A stretch of DNA of 64,000 bases from Stenotrophomonas maltophilia (GTDB taxonomy: Bacteria > Pseudomonadota > Gammaproteobacteria > Xanthomonadales > Xanthomonadaceae): the NCBI GenBank assembly GCA_900113425.1, contig FOZF01000001.1, positions 1,280,358 to 1,344,357 of the forward strand, in the 5' to 3' direction. The notes beneath the pieces are model-generated. The model was not told the DNA's origin and did no database searches. It saw only the letters and a program-made list of their open reading frames with translations. The position numbers and the translations under genes are program-made. Each line of letters starts with the position of its first letter. Position 1 is the first letter of the stretch. This document shows, in pieces, positions 55,786 to 64,000 of the stretch.

Positions 55786-56346
55786 TCATTTTCCCTGCGT
55801 GCGGACCGTCTGCCGGCCTTTCACGATCTCGAAGGTGAAGGCGTACAGCAGGCTGACCGGCACCGGCTCGATCCGCTCGGCGCTCCCGCAGTCGCCGCGG
55901 TCGGATGGGACCTTCCCGACCGGGTAGTGGCAGACCGCGGCAGCGCTGTACTTCCACATCGCCACCGCCTCCTGCGCCGCCTGCAGCAGCGGCGCGTTCT
56001 CCGCTGCGGCGCCGGCGGCGCACTCGGGGCGGTCGGTCAGCGGCAGGCTGCGCTCGACCACGCCTTCCGCATCGACCACCACCTGCAGGCAGATGGTGGT
56101 GGGCGCCAGTTCGGTACGCGGATCGCGGTCGCCCACCTTCGGATCAGGCGCCGCATACAGCTGCGGCATCCGATAGCCTTCGCCCGTCGCCAGCGCATAG
56201 GCCTGCACCTGTCCGCTGCCGCCCGCCGCCGTGGGCTGCAACCGCTGATGGCCGACACTCTCGCTGCGGGTGTCAACCGTGCCCAGTCGTTCCTGGGTGG
56301 CACAGCCTGCCAGCAGCGTGGCCAACAGCAGCGTGATCTGCCTCAC
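55786..56346 (-). CDS. Lipoprotein with TonB-C-like domain
   Basis: Third gene of the BlaI operon; 186 residues. Lipoprotein signal with lipobox LLAGC at the N terminus. The mature domain has PTTICLQVVVDAEGVVERSL, a run of residues before AVAMWKYSAAAV, and PVPVSLLYAFTFEIV, a pattern like the C-terminal TonB fold that also ends the preceding M56 protein. It starts at GTG within a 4-bp overlap with that gene. Function unknown; a signal receiver or linker at the envelope is possible. Confidence 0.7.
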   Translation of the reverse strand: MRQITLLLATLLAGCATQERLGTVDTRSESVGHQRLQPTAAGGSGQVQAYALATGEGYRMPQLYAAPDPKVGDRDPRTELAPTTICLQVVVDAEGVVERSLPLTDRPECAAGAAAENAPLLQAAQEAVAMWKYSAAAVCHYPVGKVPSDRGDCGSAERIEPVPVSLLYAFTFEIVKGRQTVRTQGK

Positions 56347-57596
56347 CGTGCGCTCTCCGCTGTCCTCTCGTCCTCGCTCATGGAGAACGTCAGCGGAATG
56401 CGCACGGCGGACGCTACCGGACGCCCATCCTTCAGGGCCGGGCGGAAGGTCCAGCCCTTGGCGGCCGCGATCGACACCGCATCGAACACACCGGGATTGG
56501 TGGCACTGAGCACCTGTACGTCGGTCGGCCTGCCCTCGGCATCGATCTCGACCTTCAAGGTGACGACACCGGTCAGGCCCTGCTGGAACGCAGACTCCGG
56601 ATACTTCGGCGGTGCCATCCTCTCGACCTGCGCTGGACGCTGCAGGCCGGCCGCAGCGGCATCGGCTTGTGCGTACTCGGTCGGCTCGACGCCGATCGAG
56701 GACATGCCGGCCATCCCGAGCTGGCTTGCCCGTGCCACCGTGGCCAGACCCGCGCACACCCCGACCACCAGCACCTGCCCGGACACCCACGGCAATGCCT
56801 TCCGCTTGGACTGCTTCAACATGGCGATTCGCTCCTTCAACACGGGTTGGCTGCGCCAGTGACACACTGCCGGCGCAACCGGGTGAACCAGCTGCGCCTT
56901 CAGCAACGTGCTGGCGTAAAGTCCGCGCAGCGCGGGCTGCGTGGCAATGGTGCGGGCATCGCAGGCCAGTTCCTGGTCGCGCAGGAACCTGCGTGTTGCC
57001 CACGGCAGCAACGGATGGAACCAGAACACTGCGCGTGCCAGCAGCAACGCGCCGTTCGCCCAGTGATCGCCATTGCGGCGATGGTTGCGTTCATGAGCCA
57101 GGATCAAGCTCTGCTCCCGAGCATCGAACTGCTGGTCGAAACCGGGGCCGACCACGATGCGCGGCCGCCACAGGCCGACCAGGGCCGGCAGACCGGGATC
57201 GCCACTGGCTTGCCAGCTACCGTCGTCGCGCGCCTGCAGGCGGCCCAGGACACGTTCGAAGCGCTGCTGCGCGCGCAGGCTGCGCAGCAGACTGATCGCC
57301 ACGCCAAGCATCCAGGCCAGCAGCAGCCACTGCGGCCAGCGCATGACCTGGGTCGGCTCGCCCTCCGGCGCGAGAGGCATCACGTTCAGGGGCAGCGTCG
57401 GCACATGCTGCAGCAGGGGCAGCGCAGGCAACGGCAACAACAGGCCTGCCAGCAGCAGGGGCACCAACCACCAGCTGCGGTAGGCCAGTGAGGCCCCTCC
57501 CAGCCGCAGCAGCAGCGGCCGCATCGCCGCCAGCACGATCACCGCCAGCGCCAGCCACACGCTGGCCCGCCACACGCTGTCGAGCACCTCACTCAT
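56343..57596 (-). CDS. M56 (BlaR1/MecR1-type) metallopeptidase with TonB C-terminal domain
   Basis: Membrane-embedded zinc peptidase of 417 residues. Several helices in the first 230 residues; the catalytic HExxH is in LAHERNHRRNGDHW with the Glu/Asp ligands beyond, and RRFLRDQELACDAR follows as in BlaR1. Instead of a penicillin-binding sensor domain, the C terminus (about 330-410) is a TonB_C-like domain: PKYPESAFQQGLTGVVTLKV and AAKGWTFRPALKDGRPV. It overlaps the repressor gene by 8 bp. A BlaR1-like sensor that cuts BlaI on signal is likely; the signal is not beta-lactam by this architecture. Confidence 0.88.
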   Translation of the reverse strand: MSEVLDSVWRASVWLALAVIVLAAMRPLLLRLGGASLAYRSWWLVPLLLAGLLLPLPALPLLQHVPTLPLNVMPLAPEGEPTQVMRWPQWLLLAWMLGVAISLLRSLRAQQRFERVLGRLQARDDGSWQASGDPGLPALVGLWRPRIVVGPGFDQQFDAREQSLILAHERNHRRNGDHWANGALLLARAVFWFHPLLPWATRRFLRDQELACDARTIATQPALRGLYASTLLKAQLVHPVAPAVCHWRSQPVLKERIAMLKQSKRKALPWVSGQVLVVGVCAGLATVARASQLGMAGMSSIGVEPTEYAQADAAAAGLQRPAQVERMAPPKYPESAFQQGLTGVVTLKVEIDAEGRPTDVQVLSATNPGVFDAVSIAAAKGWTFRPALKDGRPVASAVRIPLTFSMSEDERTAESAR

Positions 57597-57954
57597 GGTC
57601 CAGCTCCTGGATCAGCTTCTTCAGTTCGGCGATGTCCTGCGCGCTGAGCTGGCCGCGCTCACTGAAATGGGCAACCAGTGGCGCCACCCGTCCTTCGAAC
57701 ACCCGGCCCAGAAAGTCCTGGCTCTGCGCCGCCACCCAGGCCTCGCGCTGCAGCAGCGGCCGATACAGATAGCGGCGGCCGTCGCGTTCGGCAGCGATCG
57801 CGCCCTTGGTCAGCAGGCGGTTGAGCAGCGTCTTGATGGTCGGTTCGGCCCAGTCCCGGTGGGCCAGTGCGGCAACCACCTCATCGGCGCCGCGGGGCGC
57901 CTGCTGCCACAGCACTTCCATCACGACGGCTTCGGCTTCACTGATCGGATTCAT
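57589..57954 (-). CDS. BlaI/MecI-family transcriptional repressor
   Basis: Winged-helix repressor of 121 residues: MNPISEAEAVVMEVLWQQAP N terminus, GADEVVAALAHRDWAEPTIKTLLNRLLTKG DNA-recognition region, dimer helix at the C terminus (FSERGQLSAQDIAELKKLIQ). Such repressors are inactivated by cleavage by the partner M56 peptidase, here encoded directly downstream. A palindrome 11 bp upstream of the start is its probable operator, so the operon would be self-controlled. Confidence 0.88.
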   Translation of the reverse strand: MNPISEAEAVVMEVLWQQAPRGADEVVAALAHRDWAEPTIKTLLNRLLTKGAIAAERDGRRYLYRPLLQREAWVAAQSQDFLGRVFEGRVAPLVAHFSERGQLSAQDIAELKKLIQELDHE

Positions 57955-57964
57955 TGTTTACGCC

Positions 57965-57996
57965 CGTAATCGACAAATCGATTACGCACGTAATCA
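57965..57996. promoter_or_regulatory. BlaI-type operator palindrome
   Basis: CGTAATCGA-CAAA-TCGATTACG (57965-57986) is a perfect 9-bp inverted repeat 11 bp upstream of the blaI-type gene; a third half-site CGTAATCA lies at 57989-57996. The spacing and position suit autoregulation; the divergent flavin reductase gene 80 bp away could also be controlled. Confidence 0.72.
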
Positions 57997-58075
57997 AATC
58001 TGCTGTCAAGCCCTCCATCGACCTGCACTTCATGCGCTCTGGCCCAGCATCGGCCCTTCCGGTCCCGGAGTGCGC

Positions 58076-58633
58076 ATGAAACCGCTGCCCAAGAAGGATT
58101 TCCCCGTCGAACAGGCCCGCCGCTTCCTCGAACCCGGCCCGATCGTGCTGGTCAGCACCGCATGGCGTGGCCAGCGCAATCTGATGACGATGGGCTGGCA
58201 CATGGTGATGGGCTTCTCGCCATCGCTGGTGGCGACCTATCTGTGGAACGAGAACCACAGCTTCGCGCTGGCACGGGGCAGCGGCGAATGCGTGATCAAT
58301 GTGCCGGGCGTCGAGCTGCTCGATACCGTAGTGGACATCGGCAACTGCAGCGGACGGGAGGTCGACAAGTTCGCGCGCTTCGGCCTGGATGCCCTGCCCG
58401 CCCGCGAGGTCGGGGCGCCGCTGGTCGGCCAGTGCCATTCGTGCTTCGAGTGCCGCCTGTACGACGACAGCCAGATCGAGGCCAGCAATCTTTTCATCTG
58501 GGAGATCGTGCGTGCCCACGTCGCGCCGCGGCCGAAACTTCCGCGGACCGTGCACTACCGCGGCGATGGCCGCTTCATGGTGGCCGGTGCGGAAGTCTCG
58601 CGTCGACGGCGGTTCAAGCCCGACATGCTGTAA
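58076..58633 (+). CDS. Flavin-reductase-like protein (flavoredoxin type)
   Basis: FMN-binding split-barrel protein, 185 residues. N terminus MKPLPKKDFPVEQARRFLEP; core VLVSTAWRGQRNLMTMGWHM and ECVINVPGVELLDTVVDIGN; two Cys in CHSCFECRLY. Members are FMN oxidoreductases with varied electron partners. It diverges from the BlaI operon with the operator in between and is followed at 33 bp by the CoA-enzyme gene. The start was set at the ATG opening the family N terminus. Confidence 0.82.
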   Translation: MKPLPKKDFPVEQARRFLEPGPIVLVSTAWRGQRNLMTMGWHMVMGFSPSLVATYLWNENHSFALARGSGECVINVPGVELLDTVVDIGNCSGREVDKFARFGLDALPAREVGAPLVGQCHSCFECRLYDDSQIEASNLFIWEIVRAHVAPRPKLPRTVHYRGDGRFMVAGAEVSRRRRFKPDML

Positions 58634-58666
58634 TGCCGGAACTCCCCTTACGCAGGACTGCCCCGG

Positions 58667-60619
58667 ATGACCGAACACCTCACCGACCTGGATGCCGCCG
58701 TCGATTGGCTGTTCGCGCGCGTGGAAGGGCCGCTGCGGATCGGAGCACCGCTGGCGCTGGGCAAGCCACACCGGTTGCTCAATGCACTGTATGCACGGGT
58801 CGAGAACGATCCCTCGCGCCCCCTGCAGCTCTACACTGCGCTGTCGTTGAATCCGCCGAAGGTGCGGGGCAGCGGCCTGGAGGCCCGCTTCCTGGGCCCC
58901 TTCGCGCAGCGCCATTTCGGCGAGGATTTCCCCCGCCTGGCCTACGCCGACGCGATCGCCCGTGACGCACTGCCCGCCCATGTGCAGGTGGAGGAGTTCT
59001 ACATGCAGTCCGGCGCGCTGCTCGGTTCCCGGCAGGCGCAGTCCAGCTACACCAGCCTCAACTACACCCATGCTGCTGATGCGGTAGCCCAACGCGCGCC
59101 GCAGGTGATCGTGCAGAAGGTGGCGATGCGCCCGGACGATCGCCGCCTCTCGTTGTCCTGCAACAACGACATCACCCAGGACACGCTCGATGCAATCGCC
59201 GCGCGCGGCCTGCCGCGTCCGCTGATGGTGGCCGAGATCGATCCGCAGCTGCCGTATCTGGGCGGCACCGCCACCGTCGATGTGTCCTTCTTCGACCTGG
59301 TCATCACCCCGCCGCCGCCGTATCCGGCGCTGTTCGGCCTGCCGCGGCAGCCGGTCGCCGACGCCGACTATGCGATCGGCCTGTATGCCAGCACCCTGGT
59401 GCGCGATGGCGGCACGCTGCAGATCGGCATCGGCACCCTGGCCGATGCACTCAGCCACGCGCTGGTGCTGCGGCATACCGACAACGCGCGCTACCGGCGC
59501 GTGCTGCACGCATTGGACCCGCAGCTTGCGCGGCATCCGCTGGTGCGGGAAATCGGCGGCCTGGAGCCGTTCGAGATCGGCCTGTACGGCTGCAGCGAGA
59601 TGCTCAACGAGGGCTTCCGGCGGCTGGTCCAGACCGGCGTGATCAAGCGCAAGGTGCATGACGACCTGGCGCTGATGCAGCGCATCGAGAACGGCAGCAC
59701 GCTGTCCATCGACCATGCCACGCTGGCCGCCGAAGGCGAATACCTGCATGGCGCGTTCTACCTGGGCTCGCCGGAGTTCTACCAGTGGCTGCGCGAGCTG
59801 CCGGCGGATGAACGCCGCGCCATCGGCATGCGCCGCATCAGTGAGATCAACCAGCTTTACGGCGGCAACGAGACGCTGGAGCGCCTGCAGCGCCGACATG
59901 CACGCTTCTTCAATTCCTGCATGATGGTCACTGCACTGGGTGCTGCGGTCTCCGATGCCCTGGACGATGGCCGCGTGGTGTCCGGCGTCGGCGGCCAATA
60001 CAACTTCGTGGCGATGGCCCATGCCCTGCCGGAAGCACGCAGCGTGCTGATGTTCCGCGCCGCGCGCGATGACAAGGGCCAGCGCGAATCGAACGTGCGC
60101 TGGAACTATGGCCACACCACGATTCCCCGCCATCTGCGTGATATCTACCTGGACGAGTACGGCATCGCCGACCTGCGCGGGTTGACCGACGAGGACTGCG
60201 TGCAGGCGATGGCGGCGATCACCGAGGCGCCGTTCCAGCAGGGCCTGCTGCAGCAGGCACAGGCCGCGCGCAAGCTGCTGGCCACGCCGCAACCCGATCC
60301 GCAGCGGCTGCAGCGCAATACACCGCAGGCCCTGGCCGCAGCGCTCGCACCCTTCCGCTCCGACGGCACCCTGCCCGACTACCCGCTGGGCAGCGACTTC
60401 AATGAGATCGAGCAGGTTCTGGTCAAGGCGCTGGGCTGGTTGAAGGCCAACACGCAGACCCGTGGCGACAAACTGCGCACGGTGTGGGCGGCACTGCGGC
60501 AACGGCCCGGCGATGGTGATGCGGTGTACCTGCAGCGCATGGGCCTGCAGTCACCGAAGGACTTCGGCGAGCGGCTGGACGCGCGCCTGCTGCGGCTGGC
60601 GCTGGCACGCACGGCCTGA
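58667..60619 (+). CDS. Acetyl-CoA hydrolase/transferase family protein
   Basis: Large CoA-enzyme of 650 residues: about 1-300 resembles the N-terminal and 330-560 the C-terminal acetyl-CoA hydrolase/transferase domains ([17 protein letters not shown] and [20 protein letters not shown]). A C-terminal region of about 100 residues beyond 560 ([20 protein letters not shown]) is additional. Members either hydrolyse acyl-CoA or transfer CoA between acids; which is done here cannot be told. Gene after the flavin reductase, likely co-transcribed (33-bp gap). Confidence 0.83.
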   Translation: MTEHLTDLDAAVDWLFARVEGPLRIGAPLALGKPHRLLNALYARVENDPSRPLQLYTALSLNPPKVRGSGLEARFLGPFAQRHFGEDFPRLAYADAIARDALPAHVQVEEFYMQSGALLGSRQAQSSYTSLNYTHAADAVAQRAPQVIVQKVAMRPDDRRLSLSCNNDITQDTLDAIAARGLPRPLMVAEIDPQLPYLGGTATVDVSFFDLVITPPPPYPALFGLPRQPVADADYAIGLYASTLVRDGGTLQIGIGTLADALSHALVLRHTDNARYRRVLHALDPQLARHPLVREIGGLEPFEIGLYGCSEMLNEGFRRLVQTGVIKRKVHDDLALMQRIENGSTLSIDHATLAAEGEYLHGAFYLGSPEFYQWLRELPADERRAIGMRRISEINQLYGGNETLERLQRRHARFFNSCMMVTALGAAVSDALDDGRVVSGVGGQYNFVAMAHALPEARSVLMFRAARDDKGQRESNVRWNYGHTTIPRHLRDIYLDEYGIADLRGLTDEDCVQAMAAITEAPFQQGLLQQAQAARKLLATPQPDPQRLQRNTPQALAAALAPFRSDGTLPDYPLGSDFNEIEQVLVKALGWLKANTQTRGDKLRTVWAALRQRPGDGDAVYLQRMGLQSPKDFGERLDARLLRLALARTA

Positions 60620-60624
60620 AGCCG

Positions 60625-60681
60625 GTAGCGCCGGGCCATGCCCGGCGAGCACCCGATCCGCCAGGTATGGCCCGGCGCTGC
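60625..60681. repeat. SMAG inverted dimer
   Basis: GTAGCGCCGGGCCATGCCCG (60625-60647) and a degenerate mirror CGCCAGGTATGGCCCGGCG-CTGC (60659-60681), between the convergent CoA-enzyme and transketolase genes. Confidence 0.82.
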
Positions 60682-60714
60682 TTCAAAAGAAAGGCCGGCT
60701 TGCGCCGGCCTTTC
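60681..60714 (-). terminator. Intrinsic terminator of transketolase gene
   Basis: GAAAGGCCGGC-TTGC-GCCGGCCTTTC, an 11-bp perfect stem, followed on the minus strand by TTTTGAAG. It lies 22 bases after the tkt stop. Confidence 0.85.
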
Positions 60715-60736
60715 CTGCATCACGTCGCGATGCTGC

Positions 60737-62734
60737 TTACAGCGCCTTGGCGGCGTCCACCACGTGCGCGGCGGTGATGCCGAAGTGCTTGTACAGCGCA
60801 TCGGCCGGAGCCGACGCACCGAAGGTGTCGATACCCACCACCGCGCCATCAAGGCCGACGAACTGGCGCCAGAAGCCGGTAACGCCAGCTTCCACCGCCA
60901 CGCGCCTGCGCACCGCGTTCGGCAGCACCGATTCACGGTAAGCCGCATCCTGGCGCAGGAACACATCGGTGGACGGCATCGAGACCACGCGGGTCTTGAG
61001 GCCGGCTGCGTCCAGCTGGGCTTTTGCTTCCGTGGCCAGCGAGACTTCCGAACCGGTGGCGATCAGGATCACGTCCGGGGTACCGGCGGCGTCGGCCAGC
61101 ACGTAGCCGCCACGCTCGATCTGCGCGATCTGCTCGGCGCTGCGCGGCTGGTGCGGCAGGTTCTGACGGCTGAACACCAGGCAGCTGGGGCCGTCCTGGC
61201 GGGTGATCGCCGCCTTCCAGCTCACCGCCGACTCGACGGCATCGCACGGGCGCCACACGTCGTTGTTCGGGATGTAGCGCAGCGAGGCCAGATGCTCCAC
61301 CGGCTGGTGGGTCGGACCGTCTTCGCCCAGGCCGATCGAATCGTGGGTGTAGACGTGGATGGCGTGGGCCGGGATCAGCGCGCTCATGCGCACGCCGTTG
61401 CGGGCGTAATCGCTGAACACCAGGAAGGTGGCATCGAACGGAATGAAGCCGCCATGCAGCGCCAGGCCGTTGGCGATCGCGGTCATACCGAACTCGCGCA
61501 CGCCGTAATACACGTAGTTGGCGTTGGCGTCGTCGCTGGCGACCGAGGTGCTGCCCTTCCACAGGGTCAGGTTGGAGTGCGCCAGGTCGGCCGAGCCGCC
61601 GACGATTTCCGGCAGCAGCGGCGCGAAGGCCTCGATGGCCAGCTGCGAGGCCTTGCGCGAGGCGATCGTCGGGCCTTCAGCAGCGACCTTGGCGATGTAG
61701 GCGTCGGCCTGGGCAACGAAGTCGGCCGGCAGTTCGCCGTGCGAACGACGGGTCAGCTCGGCGGCTTCGGCCGGGTACTGGGCCGCATACTTGTCGAACA
61801 GCTGTTCCCATTCGGCCTGGCGCAGGGTGCCGGCACCGTTGGCGCGCCAGCCGTCATAGATCGCCTGCGGGATTTCAAACGGGCCGTACTCCCAGCCCAG
61901 CTGCTTGCGGGTGGCTTCCAGCTCGTCCTTGCCCAGCGGGGCACCGTGGCTGGATTCCTTGCCGGCCTTGTTCGGCGAACCGAAGCCGATCGTGGTGCGG
62001 CAGCAGATCAGGGTCGGCTTGTCGCTCTGCGACAGCGCGGCCTCGATGCCGGCCTTGATGCTCTCCGGGTCGTGACCATCGACATCGCGGACCACGTTCC
62101 AGCCATAGGCCTCGAAACGCTCCGGCGTGTTGTCGGTGAACCAGCCTTCGACGTTGCCATCGATGGAGATGTGGTTGTTGTCCCAGAAGCAGACCAGCTT
62201 GTGCAGGCCCCAGGTACCGGCCAGCGAAGCCGCTTCATGCGAGACGCCCTCCATCAGGCAGCCATCGCCCATGAACACCCAGGTGCGATGGTCGACTACT
62301 TCCAGTTCCGGACGGTTGAAGCGCTGTGCGAGCAGCTTCTCGGCCAGTGCGAAGCCCACGGCATTGGCGAAACCCTGGCCCAGCGGGCCGGTGGTGGTTT
62401 CCACGCCGGGGGTTTCATGGCGTTCCGGGTGACCGGCGGTGTGGCTGCCAAGCTGGCGGAACAGCTTGAGCTGCTCGATCGGCAGGTCGTAACCGCTCAG
62501 GTGCAGCAGCGCGTACTGCAGCATCGAGCCGTGGCCGTTGGACAGCACGAAACGGTCGCGGTTGAACCAGTGCGGGTTGCTCGGGTTGTGGCGAAGGTAG
62601 TCGTTCCAGAGGACTTCGGCGATGTCGGCCATGCCCATGGGCATGCCGGGGTGGCCGGACTTTGCGGTTTCAACCGCATCGGCGGCAAGGAAGCGGATGG
62701 CGTTGGCCAACTGGCGACGGGTAGGCTGCGTCAT
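60737..62734 (-). CDS. tkt: Transketolase
   Basis: Thiamine-diphosphate enzyme of the pentose-phosphate pathway that moves two-carbon units between sugar phosphates. 665 residues; [21 protein letters not shown] terminus, [18 protein letters not shown], ThDP site [32 protein letters not shown], and pyrimidine-domain [19 protein letters not shown]. The start was set at the ATG before [12 protein letters not shown]; the leader upstream is not family-like. Single leftward gene with its own terminator. Confidence 0.96.
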   Translation of the reverse strand: MTQPTRRQLANAIRFLAADAVETAKSGHPGMPMGMADIAEVLWNDYLRHNPSNPHWFNRDRFVLSNGHGSMLQYALLHLSGYDLPIEQLKLFRQLGSHTAGHPERHETPGVETTTGPLGQGFANAVGFALAEKLLAQRFNRPELEVVDHRTWVFMGDGCLMEGVSHEAASLAGTWGLHKLVCFWDNNHISIDGNVEGWFTDNTPERFEAYGWNVVRDVDGHDPESIKAGIEAALSQSDKPTLICCRTTIGFGSPNKAGKESSHGAPLGKDELEATRKQLGWEYGPFEIPQAIYDGWRANGAGTLRQAEWEQLFDKYAAQYPAEAAELTRRSHGELPADFVAQADAYIAKVAAEGPTIASRKASQLAIEAFAPLLPEIVGGSADLAHSNLTLWKGSTSVASDDANANYVYYGVREFGMTAIANGLALHGGFIPFDATFLVFSDYARNGVRMSALIPAHAIHVYTHDSIGLGEDGPTHQPVEHLASLRYIPNNDVWRPCDAVESAVSWKAAITRQDGPSCLVFSRQNLPHQPRSAEQIAQIERGGYVLADAAGTPDVILIATGSEVSLATEAKAQLDAAGLKTRVVSMPSTDVFLRQDAAYRESVLPNAVRRRVAVEAGVTGFWRQFVGLDGAVVGIDTFGASAPADALYKHFGITAAHVVDAAKAL

Positions 62735-62879
62735 GGTTCTGTCGGAATCGGGAGGCGGCCGCGGACGTGCGGGCGGCCCATTGTCCCATAGTCGCCGGGT
62801 GGGGGTCAGTTCCACTTGCCCGGTCGTGCGGCCGCTGGCCGGCAACGTCGTGATCTCCGCCGGATTCCGCATGTGAAAA

Positions 62880-62919
62880 GGGGTCGGAGCCCTTTCCCTG
62901 CGGAAAGGAATCCGACCCC
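62880..62919. repeat. Dispersed GGGGTCGGA-type palindrome
   Basis: GGGGTCGGAGCCCTTTCC, then the mirror GGAAAGGAATCCGACCCC. It lies between the symporter stop and the tkt start, which run in the same direction; nothing else is seen in this 213-bp gap apart from an expected tkt promoter. Confidence 0.8.
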
Positions 62920-62947
62920 GATCAGGTCGCCAGCAGGGGCGTTGGAC

Positions 62948-64000
62948 TCAGTCCTGGTGCGGTACCAGCGCGGGACCGTCGTGGCCCTCGCCCTTGGCCA
63001 CCAGGGTGGTCAACGCCAGATCGCCGGTCACGTTCAGCGCCGTGCGGCACATGTCCAGGAAATGGTTCACGCCCAGGATCAGGCCGATACCCAGCGGGTT
63101 GACCCCCACCATGGCGCAGATCATCGCCACCACCGGCAGCGAACCCGACGGCACGCCCGCGGTACCGATGCCCCCCAGGATGCACACCGCCATCACCATG
63201 ATCTGCTGGCCGATGCTCAGGTCGACGCCGAAGAACTGGGCCAGGAAGATCACCGTCACGCCCTCGAACAGCGCGGTGCCGTTCTGGTTGGCGGTGGCGC
63301 CCACGGTCAGCACGAAGCGGGAAACGCGCTGCGGCAGGCCCATCTGGTCGGCCACGCGCAGCGCGGTCGGCAGGGTGGCGTTGCTGGAGGCGGTGGAGAA
63401 GGCCATCACCGTCGCTTCCTGGGTATCGCGGAAGAACGACAGCGGCGAACGACCCGACAGCCACACGGCGGCGCCGTAGGTCACCACCATGTGCAGGCCC
63501 AGTGCCAGCACCACCACGCCCACGTAGGCGCCCAGGCGGATGATCAGCTCGAAACCGAACAGCGCGGCCAGATTGAACATGAAGCAGGCCACTGCATACG
63601 GTGCCAGGCGGATGACCAGGTTGATCAGGGTCATCGAGATTTCGAACACGCCTTCGATGGCGCGGCGCAGCGGCGCGACCTTCTCGTCATCGGTCAGCAC
63701 CATGCCGATGCCGAACATCAGCGCGAAGAACATCAGCGAGAGGATCGCGCCGTTGTCGGAGGCTGCCTGCAGCACGTTGCTCGGCACGATCGACAGCAGC
63801 ATGTCCATGCCCTTCGGCGTGCCATGGATGCCGGCGACGATCTCCTTGCTGCGCTCGGCGTTCTCCGAGAGCATCATCGCGGCGGTCTGCGGATCGACGC
63901 CGACGCCGGGCTTGAGCAGGTTGACCAGCACCAGGCCGATGGCCACGGCGATGCCGGACAGCAGCACGGTATAGGCCAGCGTCTTCCAGCCGATGCGGCC
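62948..64000 (-). CDS. DAACS dicarboxylate/amino-acid:cation symporter (partial, 5' end outside window)
   Basis: C-terminal 350 residues of a Glt/Dct-type secondary transporter. The open frame continues unbroken to the last base (GRIGWKTLAYTVLLSG at the cut end), so the start lies beyond the window; an in-frame GTG at 63967 is internal. Family signs: STASSNATLPTAL (serine-rich re-entrant loop), TVGATANQNGTALF (substrate/cation motif, NMDGT in other members) and GTAGVPSGSLPVVAMI. The Asn-Gln-Asn-Gly form suggests an amino-acid or dicarboxylate carrier; the substrate is not fixed. Ends with GEGHDGPALVPHQD. Confidence 0.92.
   Translation of the reverse strand, partial: GRIGWKTLAYTVLLSGIAVAIGLVLVNLLKPGVGVDPQTAAMMLSENAERSKEIVAGIHGTPKGMDMLLSIVPSNVLQAASDNGAILSLMFFALMFGIGMVLTDDEKVAPLRRAIEGVFEISMTLINLVIRLAPYAVACFMFNLAALFGFELIIRLGAYVGVVVLALGLHMVVTYGAAVWLSGRSPLSFFRDTQEATVMAFSTASSNATLPTALRVADQMGLPQRVSRFVLTVGATANQNGTALFEGVTVIFLAQFFGVDLSIGQQIMVMAVCILGGIGTAGVPSGSLPVVAMICAMVGVNPLGIGLILGVNHFLDMCRTALNVTGDLALTTLVAKGEGHDGPALVPHQD

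Noticed and set aside
63965..63967. GTG as start of the DAACS symporter
   Set aside because: The frame and family-like sequence continue upstream to the window end, so this codon is internal.

Overview
ORGANISM. The window is high-GC gammaproteobacterial chromosome, most likely Stenotrophomonas (Xanthomonadaceae). Gene content and order are Xanthomonad-like: pilS-pilR, pilB, pilA, pilC-pilD-coaE, then a ColRS-type two-component system, and a gap/pgk/pyk/class I fba sugar-phosphate cluster. Between genes lie many short palindromes of the form GTAG-CGCCGGGC-CAT-GCCCGGCG, single or as inverted pairs, which match the SMAG (GTAG-type REP) elements described from Stenotrophomonas maltophilia. I see no insertion sequence, prophage, integron or CRISPR array; this is ordinary core chromosome. 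LAYOUT. 1-11.7 kb: type IV pilus locus. PilS/PilR lead to a sigma-54-type promoter in front of pilA; pilB is paired with a 1015-residue polytopic membrane protein carrying a spermidine-synthase-like domain; pilC, pilD and coaE run the other way. 11.7-17.5 kb: a small hypothetical gene, an apparent four-gene operon (two paralogous secreted proteins, then colR-colS), rimK, a lipoprotein and tRNA-Gly(CCC). 17.5-27.2 kb: GDSL autotransporter esterase, thiS, thiG-trmB, SLC13 permease, Rieske protein, small membrane protein, FAH-family hydrolase, mscL, secreted M28 peptidase. 27.3-37.3 kb: two paralogous AGCS sodium/amino-acid symporters (one behind a TrmH-family methyltransferase, one behind an outer-membrane barrel), GNAT acetyltransferase, RND efflux pump with its lipoprotein adaptor. 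37.6-40.6 kb: CysB-type regulator divergent from cysteine synthase, then a macro-domain hydrolase. 40.7-52 kb: a lipoprotein with PPC-like repeats, then, all leftward, gapA, DUF2339-DUF3999 membrane pair, pgk-HAD phosphatase, pyk, fba. 52.1-64 kb: ompW behind a perfect FNR-type box, a diguanylate cyclase, S1/P1 nuclease with persulfide-dioxygenase-like protein, a BlaI / M56-TonB / lipoprotein operon with a palindromic operator, flavin reductase, CoA hydrolase/transferase, transketolase, and the 3' part of a dicarboxylate/amino-acid symporter cut by the window end. HOW THE GENES WORK TOGETHER. PilS/PilR control pilin; PilD processes it; PilB and PilC assemble it. ColRS probably responds to an envelope stress, with two secreted proteins made from the same transcript. 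The sugar-phosphate cluster holds lower glycolysis; transketolase lies nearby. Most attractive for follow-up: the PilB-linked fusion protein, the secreted pair co-operonic with ColRS, the palindromes in the presumed PilR activator region, and the orphan BlaI/M56-TonB operon.
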